Assembly (NCBI GenBank): GCA_023052935.1
Contig: CM041292.1
Span: 111,319,436-111,383,435, forward strand
From: Piezodorus guildinii
Taxonomy: Eukaryota > Arthropoda > Insecta > Hemiptera > Pentatomidae
DNA: 64,000 nt
Reading direction: 5' to 3'
The translations under genes were made by a program, and so were the position numbers. The notes below the pieces were generated by a model, which ran no database searches, had not been told where the DNA came from, and saw only the letters and a program-made list of their open reading frames with translations. This document shows, piece by piece, positions 15,501 to 29,700 of the stretch; the stretch's first letter is position 1, and each line of letters starts with the position of its first letter.

Positions 15501-18500
15501 AAATAACAAGTTAGGATTGTCTGATCAAATAATATTATTCAGAGAAGATAAGAAGTTTGTTTTGTTTTTTGAAGTTTTTATCACAGACAATTAAAAAAAA
15601 AAAAAAAAAATTACTACGCAAAAAAAGAATTATTATACATTCAAAGGTAATTATAGGAGAAGATGGTTAAGGATAACTTAATTAATAAAAAGAAACAACA
15701 TTTTCGAGTAAATAAACTTATTTTGCTGAATGCTAAAGTTTCCACATTCATCAAGGCTTTGAGAAACAAAATAATCAGTAAAAAGGAAAAGAAAATAGGA
15801 AGACACTAGTAAGATTAAGATACAACCAGTAAATGTAGATTGATTATTGATAGATTGTTTTTTTGTTGTTTTTTTTACATCATATTGATTCGCATCATTT
15901 ACATTTATTTATCTCACTCTTTCATTACTCTCATCTCATTTTTATTTTATACTTCATTTTTTATGATTTGTAATTCATTAATTTTTTTCATAACTCTGAT
16001 GAATGAAGGTCTAAAAAAACTTTGGGTTGAAACATTGGCACACAATAAATTAGTTTTAATATTTGAGTGTCATGTTCCTTGTATGGGCATTCAGCCTATA
16101 CAAGAAACGTGACATCTCCACGCTAATATGAGGCAGAGGAGGAAAGAAAAATAAATATTTTCTTGTATGACCATATCCCCAGTGAATACTTCCTACATAG
16201 CATTTCATGGCCAACTATACTTTCATTATTATTCAAACTTTAATTTTCATTTTCATGCATTAACTTAAAAATGAGAAAGCTGAAAGGAAAATTGAAAGAG
16301 GAACAAATGTGGATAGAATAAGGATAAATATAAATTAAATGATGGTAATGTTTTTTTTATAAAATTAACTCATTTTCTATAAACAAATAAATAATAATTC
16401 TACAAAAGAAGCAACTATTGTGCAATGAAAAAAAGAAAAAAGAGTCTACAAATAATAAAAAAAAAATTATAACACACATTAAAACAACAACACAGATTAA
16501 TCAAATATTCAAAAATCAACATCTAAAACATTCTTAACCAGTAAGTATCTAGTGCAAACATAAAGAAAAAAAAAGGATGAAGAATAAGAAAAAGTAAAAA
16601 AAAGAAAACCACTCAAGTCTAAATACACATATAGTTAAAAACCTAAAGATTGAGAATCTACTGGGTGCACTGGTGCTCAACACAAAAATAGAAAACTCAC
16701 CATCTATGAAGAGATAATTATTGAAGTCCATTCACGAACGCAGAAACACATAAGGAGCGAAAACAGACAAGCACAATTAGACAATTTTAAATCTTTAAAT
16801 GAATGTAATAAATCATATCTCATAAATCTAGCAATAATGATGACTTTTTACATCAATAATACAATCTCAATTATAACAATGTAAACATTTAATATTGTCC
16901 CCTGCGAATGGGAAATACCCGTTATTTTTTTAAAACCTTTGTTGACTATTAGTTATTATTGTATATATCTTTGTGAGTGCTACAATTTAAAAATGTATTA
17001 AAAAGGGCCATACAGCAAAAGTACACATAAAAAATATTTAAATAATTTGAATTTGATAGAATAAAATAATAATCATTAACAGCTTAATTCAAGTTATGTA
17101 ATTTTTTCTGAGTATATTTAATGTTTTTTTTCCAAATTTATTTTAACTTTATAAATATCATATTTTTATTTTAGTTGTTAATATTTCTGATATCTTTCAT
17201 CACTACGTTGATCATTCATCTCTATCTCGGCAATTTTTTATTGGCTGCATTTAGGTCTGTAGTATTTTTATTTTTTCCATTAACACCCACTTGCTTTCAG
17301 GTCTCTTTTGGTCTCTTGCCAAACACTGAAGCATTCATAGATATTGAGATGTTAACTACGATCCAGTCCATCTTCTTTACCTCCTTGTCTTCATTTTTGA
17401 AATGCTAGCTTGAAGTTTTGATAAGTAGGAAGAATTCACTATGGTTCTTCTGCCTCTACATTCTTTATACTTTGATTGTGTCACTCCAGATTGATCTATT
17501 TATTAAGTGAATGGTGATTCATACTTTTTATTCAAATCTATTGATCCTGCATTCTTGGATTTCTGCCAGAAACTAAATTTCATAACCACAACTTTTTAGT
17601 TATAAGGACCTAAATCTGTTTTTCATTTTAAAGTCTAAACATTTTAATAAAAAGGCTAAATATATCAGAAAAAGCTTTATGTAAATGATCGATTAAACAA
17701 AATCTATAACATGAGACTAAAAACTAATTAATAACATGTAGTTTATTTGATTAATGAAATGTTTAAAAACTCAGAACTAAATTTAAAACTTTCATTAGTT
17801 AAAAAAATAAAGTCAATACCTGTTCACTCAACCACTGAGAATGATTCCTACTATTGGCAATTTGTCTTTTAACTTCAACATCTTGAATCATAGTTTTTTC
17901 TTTAGTATCAACCAACAGCATTCTACCTGGTTTCAAACGACTCTGAAAAAAAATGTCAAATGGATAATACAGTTAATAAGTTTACAGTCATATATATAAT
18001 AGTCTATTTCAATTTGTTATTAGTGTTTTTATTATAAACTTAATAATTTCTTAAGTTATATTGCAGATATCATTTATTTGATAAATTAATTTTAATTTCT
18101 TATAGAGAAATTAAGAATTTTTTTCCTCTTTTTTGAAAAGATTTATATTATGTAACTAATGTAAATGGAATAGGGAGTGATGACCCTACACTACAACATA
18201 TCATTGTGAGGTATCGCAGTGACTACACTATGGAGCCAATCTTGCCTATTGAAAAATATTTATATAAAATAATAAATTTATTTTATTTCAAAAGAAACAT
18301 GGCCATTTTCCAGTTTAATTTCACCTAAAGAATACTCAATTCCTTAACAAACTCGATCCAGAAATCCAATTATTTTCAAAAGATACTAAGTACATATTTA
18401 ATTTTATTTCAAATCATACAAAAACAATTCATTCATAATAATTTTCCATAAAAATAATGGTAGTAATACAGTAGAAAAATGATTCTAGATTTTAATGCAT

Positions 18501-21500
18501 AATGAATCATAACGGGTTAAATAACAAATAAATAAGATATTAATAAGATTTTAGTGTTCATTTCTAAAAAGTAATAAACCCATTCAAGAAAATTTTATTT
18601 AACAGCTTTTGAATCAAAATCTCAATACTCTGGGATGCAGTTAGATCTAGATCCAATCCAACTACATAGTTTACTTTATATAATTTATAATGAATTATTT
18701 ATGAACTACAAATCAATTATACAATCAATTTAGGAACACACTTTTTATAATCATACAAGCATAAATTACAATATCAGAATCTATTAGCATACCTTTAATT
18801 TAATATTAGCTGGATCAGTATCATAGACACCAACTTCAGATGCCATGACCAATATATTGTCCTTTGTTAACCAAAATCGAGATGGGCGAAGACCGTTCCT
18901 AAAAAAATTAATAAATAAATGTTAATAGTAATAAATAACATTAATATAATAATAATAAGACAGACTTAGAAGGGTTGGATCACATGGTAAGAGTGTAGAT
19001 TGTACTTAGTAGGAAAGGACACTCAAAATCCTCAGTAGCAAGGTTGCACCTTCCTAGGAAATCTGGTGGGCGTGGTTTGATCAGTCTCCTCAAGTAATGC
19101 CGAAAATATGAAAATAATTTGCGATACAATATGATTAACAATGATTCTGTGATTCTTTCGACTGTAGCAGCACTGGATGCAAAGTACACAGCTTTGAATC
19201 TATTAAGCGCAGCAAATCCGAATAGTGAAACTAACTATCCTTCTCTAACAGAGACGTGGAAAAATAAGCCATTACATGGGCGATTCTATCATTCATTAAA
19301 CAAACCAGGAATAAACGTGGAGACACCACTAACGTGGTTAAAAAACGGCTATCTTTTTCCTGAAACAGAAGGGTTTCTGTTAGCTATCCAAGAACAAGCA
19401 ATAGCCAAGAAAGCATACAGAAAACATATCTGCGGAGAGGACATAAGTGACCTATGCCGTTTATGCAAAAAGACTGCTGAGAGCATACAACATATGACTT
19501 CGGGTTGTCCAATTCTGGTTGGTAGGGAGTATCTCCAAAGACACAACAATGCAGCAAAAATATTTCATCAAGCCATCTCATCAAGGATGAATCTCCTAAG
19601 CACACATTCTCACTATTACAGATATAATCCATCACCAATTATTACCGATCTCAAAACTAAAATTTATTGGGATGACCCTATCATCACAGACCACACAGTT
19701 TTAAATAATCGGCCTGACATTTTAGTTATTGATAAAAATAGAAAAATGGCACAGATTATTGAGATAAGTGCCCCATCCGATGATAATCTTCAAAACTCTG
19801 TTTCTGAAAAGAAAAGGAAATACTAGGAGCTGGCAAAGGAGCTTAAGCAACTCTACGATTTGGAGAGCTGTGGGATATACCCAATTATATTATCCTTTAA
19901 TGGCCTGATTCCAGAGAGTACGCTAGAATCAATCCAACAATTAGAGCTACCTATTAATATTAGAATCTTAATATGTAGCGGAGGTTTAGCGAGCAATCGT
20001 TCTAGGAACAGCAGCCACAGTTTGAAATTTTTAAAATATAACATAATTAGAGCCTAACTCTTGACTCATTGAGCGAAAACTAAGGAAGTGCGAAATTCTA
20101 AAATAATAATAATAAATATATTTAAGAAATATTAAAATGAGAAATAGACGTGTAATTGACATGTATCATGAAAAGTAAAATAATACCTATCTAAAATTGC
20201 TCCAACATATCTTCCATCAGTGAAAGTGAGAAGAGCAGGACCATCCCACGGTTCCATCACACAGGCTGCCCATTGGTAGAAGTCTCTTTTGTCTTTGGGC
20301 ATTGTTGCGTCATTCTGCCATGCTTCAGGCACCATAGTCATCACAGCCTACGTGATCACATATTATGGATAATATTGCATTATACCTTCTATGTTTCAGG
20401 AAAATCACAGAATAATAATAATTATAGAATAAATAAAATGCCTATTATTCCTAATTTAATGTTTATTAATCATGAACAAAGGTTTTAAAATCAAGAAAGA
20501 CAAACCTCAGGCAATGGGCGTCCACCTGCCATAACCAGGAATTCAAGAACACAATCAAGACTTCCCGAATCCGAAAGATTTGGTTCTACAACAGGATACA
20601 GCTCTTTGAGGTTTTCAATGTATGGGCTCTTCATGACTCCTTCCCTAGCCTTCATAAAGTTAACATTTCCTCTGAGAGTGTTGATTTCTCCATTGTGAGC
20701 TAAGCACCTAGTAATGTAAAATATTCGATAAGTTCGTCAATTTTTTTTAATAAATTTACTGTTTGACAATAAAAGTACCTATATGCTAAATATTTTATAG
20801 GAAGTTGGCATGTGCCTAAAATTATTATAACATTAAAAGATTTTCTATCTTACTACTAAATAAAACAAATGTCCTTTATGGGATAGAATGCACTATTACT
20901 AAATTAATAAATATAATTATAAAAAAATAATATATACATATATTCTATAAACACCAATCCATCAGTTATTCTGAGAGTGCATAATGCAAGTATATAAAAC
21001 AATAAGAATATAAAAATTCAGAAACAAACATCAAATAAGTAACTGTAATTAAACTAAAATACATTATAATGTTTATAACTAAATCATTTATTACCTTAAT
21101 GGATGTGCTCTCTCCCAACTTGGAAATGTATTTGTTGAAAAACGTGTATGGACTAGAGCTAAATATGTTTCAAAGTCTGGAGACTACAATCACACAAGAA
21201 GAATATCAATTATATTATAAACTAGAGAGAACGTAGTAATTATTTAAAAAAAATAATGTTAGGAAACACTTACTTTTAAATCAGCAAAATATTCCCATAG
21301 CTGGTCAGATGTGAATTGTCCCTTGTATACAATAACTGCATTAGATAAGGAACAAATATAAAACCTGATTCCTGGTTTAGGAATGGTGTGTGTAGCTTTC
21401 TTCCGCAGCATCCAAACCTGAATACAGTAATTGAAAATCCTAGTTTATGTAATCACATATTTCCTTCTATTGAACAAATACTGTTTATATTTGATTTAGT

Positions 21501-24500
21501 GAATACTTACATTCCTTTTAAATGTATCTTCATCCTCAGTTTCACCCGTGATGAACACCTGTCTCATAAAAGGCTCACTGTTTCTAGCAACTTCTCCAAT
21601 ACCAGCACTGAAAGTAGGAACTGTACGCCAGCACAGAACCTGTACAATACAACATTCTCATTTATATTTTATAAAGTAGTATTAAATACAGAATTATTAT
21701 TAAATAAAGAATCATATTAACTTTACTTTTTAGTTCAACGTTTTTACTTTTAATTTAAGTTCAAACATTTTCTTTGTTTACTTCATTTATTTATTTTCTT
21801 ATCTCCTAAAGTAGTGTTGGCATAACTCCACCCAGATTACATGCAATACCTCACAATTTACTGACAAAAAGATTTGACCTATTGGGTCAGTATAATGTAG
21901 ATAATCACAGATATAGGCATGTCACTAATTAACATGAAACATTAAATAGGTTTCTCAGGTTTAAGTGTGATTATGATACATCCTGGAATAAGAAACTCTA
22001 TAGATAAATGAAATACAATATATGTAATACAGAATTCCATTTGATTTTCTGAAGTCATGAAAATCTATTATGGAACTATCAGTGGATTATTTATAGTCTC
22101 TAGGAATAATAGTTAGAAGGAATTCAGATAAGTGACATAAGAGAATATAAGTGAAGTTCAGTTATAATTAATTACATAATTTAGCACGAGGAACCAAAAA
22201 AACCTGCACCTCTACAACCAATAAGGGTCACGGGTTAAGTACTTATAAAGCTTCCACAACCAAGGAAGTAAATTATTTGAGGTTATTTTTAGTGGAGGTA
22301 ATTTCACGACCACAAGGTTTTTCATCTAATTTTGGATACCCACTTTATAGAGGCTAGGTGTGCCCCAGGAGGGTCTCTATACCCCAGCCCTGTATCGCTC
22401 CATGGTTGAAATAACAGAATAAATAATTCTGCCTCAGCTGGGGTTGGAACCTGGGACCGAGAGAACAGTAGATTAGTGTTCTACCAAATAGGCCATGCCG
22501 CTTACTAATTTAAGAAGAAACAGTTTAGTGAACACATGAGGCCGTTTTGGGATTCTATAACTGATGAGCTAGTATATGGCTGGGTCTATGGAGAGAATTA
22601 CCAATACTTAAGGGTAAAGATGAACCAAGAAACAAATATACCTAAATTCATATTTAACAATGAAATTGACTTGCCTTGAGTTTGTAACTTTCTGCAACTT
22701 TTGCAAATTTCTCTTCACTTTCGGCATGATGAACTTTATCCATGTACACAATACCAGTCGCATATTGGCCGAGTGGTGGCAGCTCAACACTTTGCTGTTC
22801 CCTAAGGGTTAAATTACAATTTTAATTTTATAAATAAATAAGTAAATAACTCATCACTAATTAATGAGTGATTTTTACCTGAGTTCATGAGCATAAAAGG
22901 AATGTGGAATTGCTGTAAGCACACCTGCTCCATCACCAGTGTCATTATCACAAGCACAAGCACCTCTGTGGTTCATACGCTTTGCCAGCTTCTCGGCATC
23001 TCGCACAATCTGAAATAAAAACAAAATATATGTGCATCATAGTTTAAATACTGATGATTAATAATCAGGATAACACATTATCTGATTCCTTTCTTTAAAA
23101 TTAAGTTTTAATAATTATAAAGGAACCTAAACAATGACCATAAAAATGAGAAAAATGAAACAAAAATTTATTTTATCATACAATAAAATCCGCCATACTT
23201 TAGGTAGACCATCATACTAAAAGTAATAAGTTTTTTTTTTTAAATATACACATCAATAAAATAATTAATATATTGAACATTTACCAAATAAAAACTTTAA
23301 TTCAATGTACGTACTGCATCTGAAGTGAATGCCAATTCTGTTAAAATACTTCTAAAAATTATTTAAATTTTTTATTGTAAACTTATTACCATACATTATT
23401 TAATTCTCCACAAACTGCTTATATTGCTTGAGGAAAGATTCTATAGAACCTTCTCCAGCTCTGCTGATCTTCCACAAGGCACCCTCTGTCATTTCATCAA
23501 AGTCTCCTTCTTTGGAAGTCCCTCTTTGCCTCATCTTCTCATTTTCTTCAAGACTGTCCTTCTTCTCTACTTTCTCTCATTAGGGTTCGTAGGGGATTCT
23601 GTTTGGTTCCATTCGCAGAAGATGTCCTCCCTCCCATCTCAGTTGATTTTCCTCTAGCACATCTTTGGATGGCTTGACATTCACTGGTTCAACGTGATGC
23701 TATGGTTGCATATACTATCTCTAGTTAAATACAAAACTTAAAATTATATATTAATTCCCCTAAATCTCCGTAAAACAGAGAAAGCAGGCGGTATCAAACA
23801 ATAGGGAAGTAGATTTCGTTCATAGCTTCATTCACAATTACGACATTGCTACATTTTTTTACGTTTTCCCACGCCGGGTGTTTTTTTTTTCCTTGGGGGT
23901 TTAACGCCCTTTCCAACTCCAGGTAACTCCCTTATCTTAAGAACAGAGGGTAGGTCGAAATTCATTCCATAGACCTGAATCGAAATAAATATTAAAATGG
24001 CCAGCATTCGGGCGCATTATGCCTTGAAGGTATCAGCGTCGTAACTCCGTGGCCACCAGGCTTCAGCAAATTGAGTTGGAATTATAGAAGTGCTTGGTTT
24101 TTGAAGGCTTTATAACCGTCTAAAACTCATTATAATGAATAAAATGAAATGAAATGTAAGTGTGAGGGTTGTTAAAATTTTTATATTAATTCAATCAATT
24201 GTATATTAAATTCATGTTGCTGTTGAGAATCACGTTTTATAACATTGCTTTTTTTAAGTCGAAATAGGACCTTAGTGACGGAGCTCTGCTGGTACGCAAT
24301 TCATTATAAATTGTAGATATGGCTTAAAGACAAACGTAACAATCCATTAACACGCATTTAACATTGAGATAGATCTTACCGTATCTTAATTATCTCTATG
24401 GGATATAAATATATCTGATATAGATATTTGATAATAATTTAACAAACGGATGACGAAACGAGAAGATAAAATGTTTACTTTAGCTATTTTTTACGATCAT

Positions 24501-26451
24501 GTAACCGGTAAGATATCGATCGGTTTGGTTGAATGGTTTTTGGTAAACAAATTAAGCAACCCATTCAGCAGATACATGCACAGCCAAAATAATACACCAC
24601 ACTGTTCATCCATGATTCAGGGCCATGCTTATAGTACCATGATATAATGAATTAAAAAAAAAATAAAATAGAAAATATATTTTAAATAATATACAGCAAC
24701 TAAATCAGTAATTAAGAATAATAGTCATATTTTACTCTAAAATGAGGAACACTACAAATATTTTAACAAAAACTTTTATTTCTATGATTTTATGGTATTA
24801 GTTTGAGTATATAAATGCGCATGTGTTTAGTATTATATAGTCATACATGGATGTACTATTGTCGTTGTATTTACTACTTTATAAATAATGCAAGTAGTAG
24901 TAGTAGGTCGTTCAAGTAATCGTATTTACTACTTTTATAAATAATATAAGTATAACCTTACTTAAGTTTGTTTTTATTTTTATGCCTGCCACAAGACTCA
25001 GTTTTTGTACTTTATTGTTATTCTTAGGGGACGGAAGGTCCCAGAATAAAATTTACTTTTCTTTCTTTCAAAGTTTGACAAATAGTTTCATCGCAGTCGG
25101 GTTTGGCCTTTTGACCTTCAGGAAAGCTAATTGTAATTTAATAGCAACCTTTTGCATATCGTTTTATTTATTAAAACACCTACTCAAATATAGTAGTTTT
25201 TATATATAATATCTAGATAAAATATACGTATATAGAATAAATTAGAGTCTGTTCTAGGAATTGCATTATTAGAATACATTCTTTTGTCTGAGAATAATGA
25301 CCGTTATGTAAGGAATAACTTTAAAAAAAAAAAAAAAATGGTAATAGGAAATTTATTATACCAGTTTTAGGATTAGTATTTATAGTGATTTCGAAAGAGA
25401 GAGACCTTCAAGGAAAGAGGCCTAAGTTGAGGACAAAAGAATAGATTGTACCGGATATGTAGATAATTCGGTGTGTTGGCTAGGTACTCACCAGAGTGCG
25501 CAGGAGAAAGTACATTTATTCTATTTTACACATTATTATCCTGAGGGTCTAGGAAAATAACGGTGAGGAATAGAATAACAATTTACCAAAACGAACCAAT
25601 CATTTCTATATTTTTATTCGCTTGCTTTTAACACATCGCCCAGGACCAAGACTGGTCGATAAAGAAATAGGTTTCAAAAATGATGCTGCACCAAAGCAGA
25701 AATCATGAATCGCATTAAACTCGCTTATGACCAACATTCTTCGATATATTTACACTTTGTATTGTCAGTATTGGACTATAATGAAATTTTCAACACCTAC
25801 AAGGATTTAAATTCCTAAATAAATTTGATCATGGAGAGTGCGAAATTGTTGGTGAAAATACACGAGCCTACGAGCAATGGAAAGATTGGCGAGCAATTGA
25901 CCGCCATGGTCGTCCTCGGCCTTCGATAAGGCTCACGCATTAGCAATTGTTCCTCATTGAAGAGACCAATATAGCCCTCTAAAAGGGAAAATAATCGCAA
26001 ACCAAATCAACTTCACAAATCAGGAGCCTTTCAATCAGATAAATTACACTTATAACATTTGATCTTTCAGTAGTTCAATATGAATGTCAAGTGAAAAACA
26101 GTCCGTGGACCCTCGACTAGAATTTCCAAGAGATCTCAACAGCTGCTAAATAAATAATGAATCTATGATATCGTAACAATTTAGCACTTTCTATTTGAAT
26201 CTTAAGTTGAGAAATGAAAGTTCAGATGTAAAGAGATTCAAAATTAAAAAGTTCATTTTTTTTTTTTAATAATACATAGATGACCGCGTGATTATAATGA
26301 AGGATGAGATGGTTCGAATGCGCACAGTTTTTCAATATACATCAACGTTAGGAAAATAAAATATAATTAAAAAATCGACCGATTAACGCATTTTTTTTAA
26401 ACTTAATAATTATTTTCAGCTATAAGTCTCTCAATCTTCCGTTGCAATGTA

Positions 26452-26541
<90 letters not shown>

Positions 26542-26679
26542 TATATATAATATTATACAGTATAAATTTATATATATATATTATATTATTATATAATATA
26601 TATATTAATATATATAATATATAATATATATATATATACAGTATAAATTATATATATATATATATAATATATATACAGT

Positions 26680-26736
<57 letters not shown>

Positions 26737-29700
26737 CAGTATAAATTAAATATAATATATAATGAATATTTGATCTTTTACATAATGAATTTATCCTTTA
26801 CTGTATACATATTTTTTCTTTATATTCATATTTTTTTATAAATATATATATATATATTTTTTTTTTATACATATTTTCTTTAAGTTACCAGACAATAAGG
26901 ATTTTTTTCTGTTCATTGTTCATTATTCTAAGAGGACTTGATCCCAGAATAAATTTTTTTTTTTTCATTTCATTTCATAAGTAGACTGGACTCAAGGATT
27001 ATACCTAAAATATGGAAGATACTTACTTAAAGTGTAAATACATTCTCTTAACATCTATGAATGAACTGACATCAACATCCGCCGAAAGTATAATTGAGAA
27101 CAGTCAACTGGATAAGGGTTTCGAAAGATCTGTAATAATGCAATTTTTTTTTTCTAAGCCCCATGGGTGTTGGGGGTTGGAAATCGGAAATAGAGGAAGA
27201 ATATGGGATCTCTTTTTCTGCATTAAATGCATTATAAGAGGGGAGAGAGGATACAAAAATTTTCGGTATATGGGAGCGAATGGGAGTCACGTCTAGTGAT
27301 GGGGCTCACTAGTCTTTCTGAGTCAGTTAGTCGAGTTATGGTTTCTCAGTCTAGTCTGAGGGTCCGTACATAGTCTTGCCAGCGCTGTGGCCGTCCTGTC
27401 GGAGTCAGTGTGTTAAACAGTGGGTTCGTGCAGTACCGGAGACTATCAAAGAATTTGATATGTCTCCAGGAGATGAACTCTGTTAATAAGGCAATGGAAA
27501 AATGAAATTGTTATCAAACGAATCAATTCAATCATCAAACCGAGAAGGGACCATAAAAGAAACTAAACAATACCACTGGAAAAGAAGGGGTCATGAAACC
27601 TAAAAAAATAAAATAAATAAATATATGCTTGTTAATAAACTTCAGATGACTTAAACTTGTTATTAATTTTACTTCTATTCCTTCGAGCAGTCTGTAAATA
27701 AAAACGTATTTTATCGAATTTACGTTTAGAATTTTTTTTTCCCAAAAGATTGATTTTTTGTAAAGCTTCAAACGCAATAGAATAAGTTAACTGCCTACGT
27801 ACTTGCATTTTGCGAAAATAACTGGGGCTACATTGAGGGCTAGAAACCTGTTTTCAACACATGTTTCATCTTACAATTTCTCATGTTTGACCAGACGCTC
27901 CCATTGAGGGCTAGAAACCTGTTTTCAACACATGTTTCATCTTACAATTTCTCATGTTTGACCAGACGCTCCCATTGAGGGCTAGAAACCTGTTTTCAAC
28001 ACATGTTTCATCTTACAATTTCTCATGTTTGACCAGACGCTCCCATTGAGGGCTAGAAACCTGTTTTCAACACATGTTTCATCTTACAATTTCTCATGTT
28101 TGACCAGACGCTCCCATTGAGGGCTAGAAACCTGTTTTCAACACATGTTTCATCTTACAATTTCTCATGTTTGACCAGACGCTCCCATTGAGGGCTAGAA
28201 ACCTGTTTTCAACACATGTTTCATCTTACAATTTCTCATGTTTGACCAGACGCTCCCATTGAGGGCTAGAAACCTGTTTTCAACACATGTTTCATCTTAC
28301 AATTTCTCATGTTTGACCAGACGCTCCCATTGAGGGCTAGAAACCTGTTTTCAACACATGTTTCATCTTACAATTTCTCATGTTTGACCAGACGCTCCCA
28401 TTGAGGGCTAGAAACCTGTTTTCAACACATGTTTCATCTTACAATTTCTCATGTTTGACCAGACGCTCCCATTGAGGGCTAGAAACCTGTTTTCAACACA
28501 TGTTTCATCTTACAATTTCTCATGTTTGACCAGACGCTCCCATTGAGGGCTAGAAACCTGTTTTCAACACATGTTTCATCTTACAATTTCTCATGTTTGA
28601 CCAGACGCTCCCATTGAGGGCTAGAAATCTGTTTTCAACACATGTTTCATCTTACAATTTCTCATGTTTGACCAGACGCTCCCATTGAGGGCTAGAAACC
28701 TGTTTTCAACACATGTTTCATCTTACAATTTCTCATGTTTGACCAGACGCTCCCATTGAGGGCTAGAAACCTGTTTTCAACACATGTTTCATCTTACAAT
28801 TTCTCATGTTTGACCAGACGCTCCCATTGAGGGCTAGAAACCTGTTTTCAACACATGTTTCATCTTACAATTTCTCATGTTTGACCAGACGCTCCCATTG
28901 AGGGCTAGAAACCTGTTTTCAACACATGTTTCATCTTACAATTTCTCATGTTTGACCAGACGCTCCATTGAGGGCTAGAAACCTGTTTTCAACACATGTT
29001 TCATCTTACAATTTCTCATGTTTGACCAGACGCTCCCATTGAGGGCTAGAAACCTGTTTTCAACACATGTTTCATCTTACAATTTCTCATGTTTGACCAG
29101 ACGCTCCCATTGAGGGCTAGAAACCTGTTTTCAACACATGTTTCATCTTACAATTTCTCATGTTTGACCAGACGCTCCCATTGAGGGCTAGAAACCTGTT
29201 TTCAACACATGTTTCATCTTACAATTTCTCATGTTTGACCAGACGCTACCATTAAAACTTGTCTCGAAAGTAACACGTACGATGAAAACTGTTCAATATA
29301 TTAACCTGGTAGGTGAAGACGTTTCTCATTTTTAATTTATTATATTCAAAACGTATAATTCTTTCATTGATAAAAAATCTTTAGATACCAGCAGCAATTT
29401 TAAATATGAACCGAATAAATTTGAATTTAAATACAAAATCTCGAGTTTTAGATAAGATATATACTTCAACCTCGGACCACAGGTGCAATAGAACTACCGC
29501 TTCCGTCAGTGGGTATCAGTGATATTAAGCACTCCTGCCTAATCCCGTTTAGCTGCATAGGCCACGAAGGGGTGCGAATAAATAAATAGTCAAAGCGCAA
29601 ATACACAGAAGCTTTAATATTCTCAAATACGCGGAATTTTAATCGGTAACTAGATTCTCGGTTATCACCGTCAAAGTATTTCCTCGTGCGGAAAAACCCA

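Noticed and set aside
26442..26624. Open frame rich in Tyr-Ile
   Set aside because: It is a translation of the (AT)n microsatellite. The same applies to the tails of the frames at 6405-6740 and 52961-53236.
27012..27296. 94-codon frame as a gene
   Set aside because: Contains a poly-T-derived Phe run and no recognisable motif; the opposite strand is also open, so it is likely chance.
27832..29251. CRISPR array
   Set aside because: Units are contiguous 71-bp repeats with no unique spacers, in a eukaryotic intron; it is a minisatellite.
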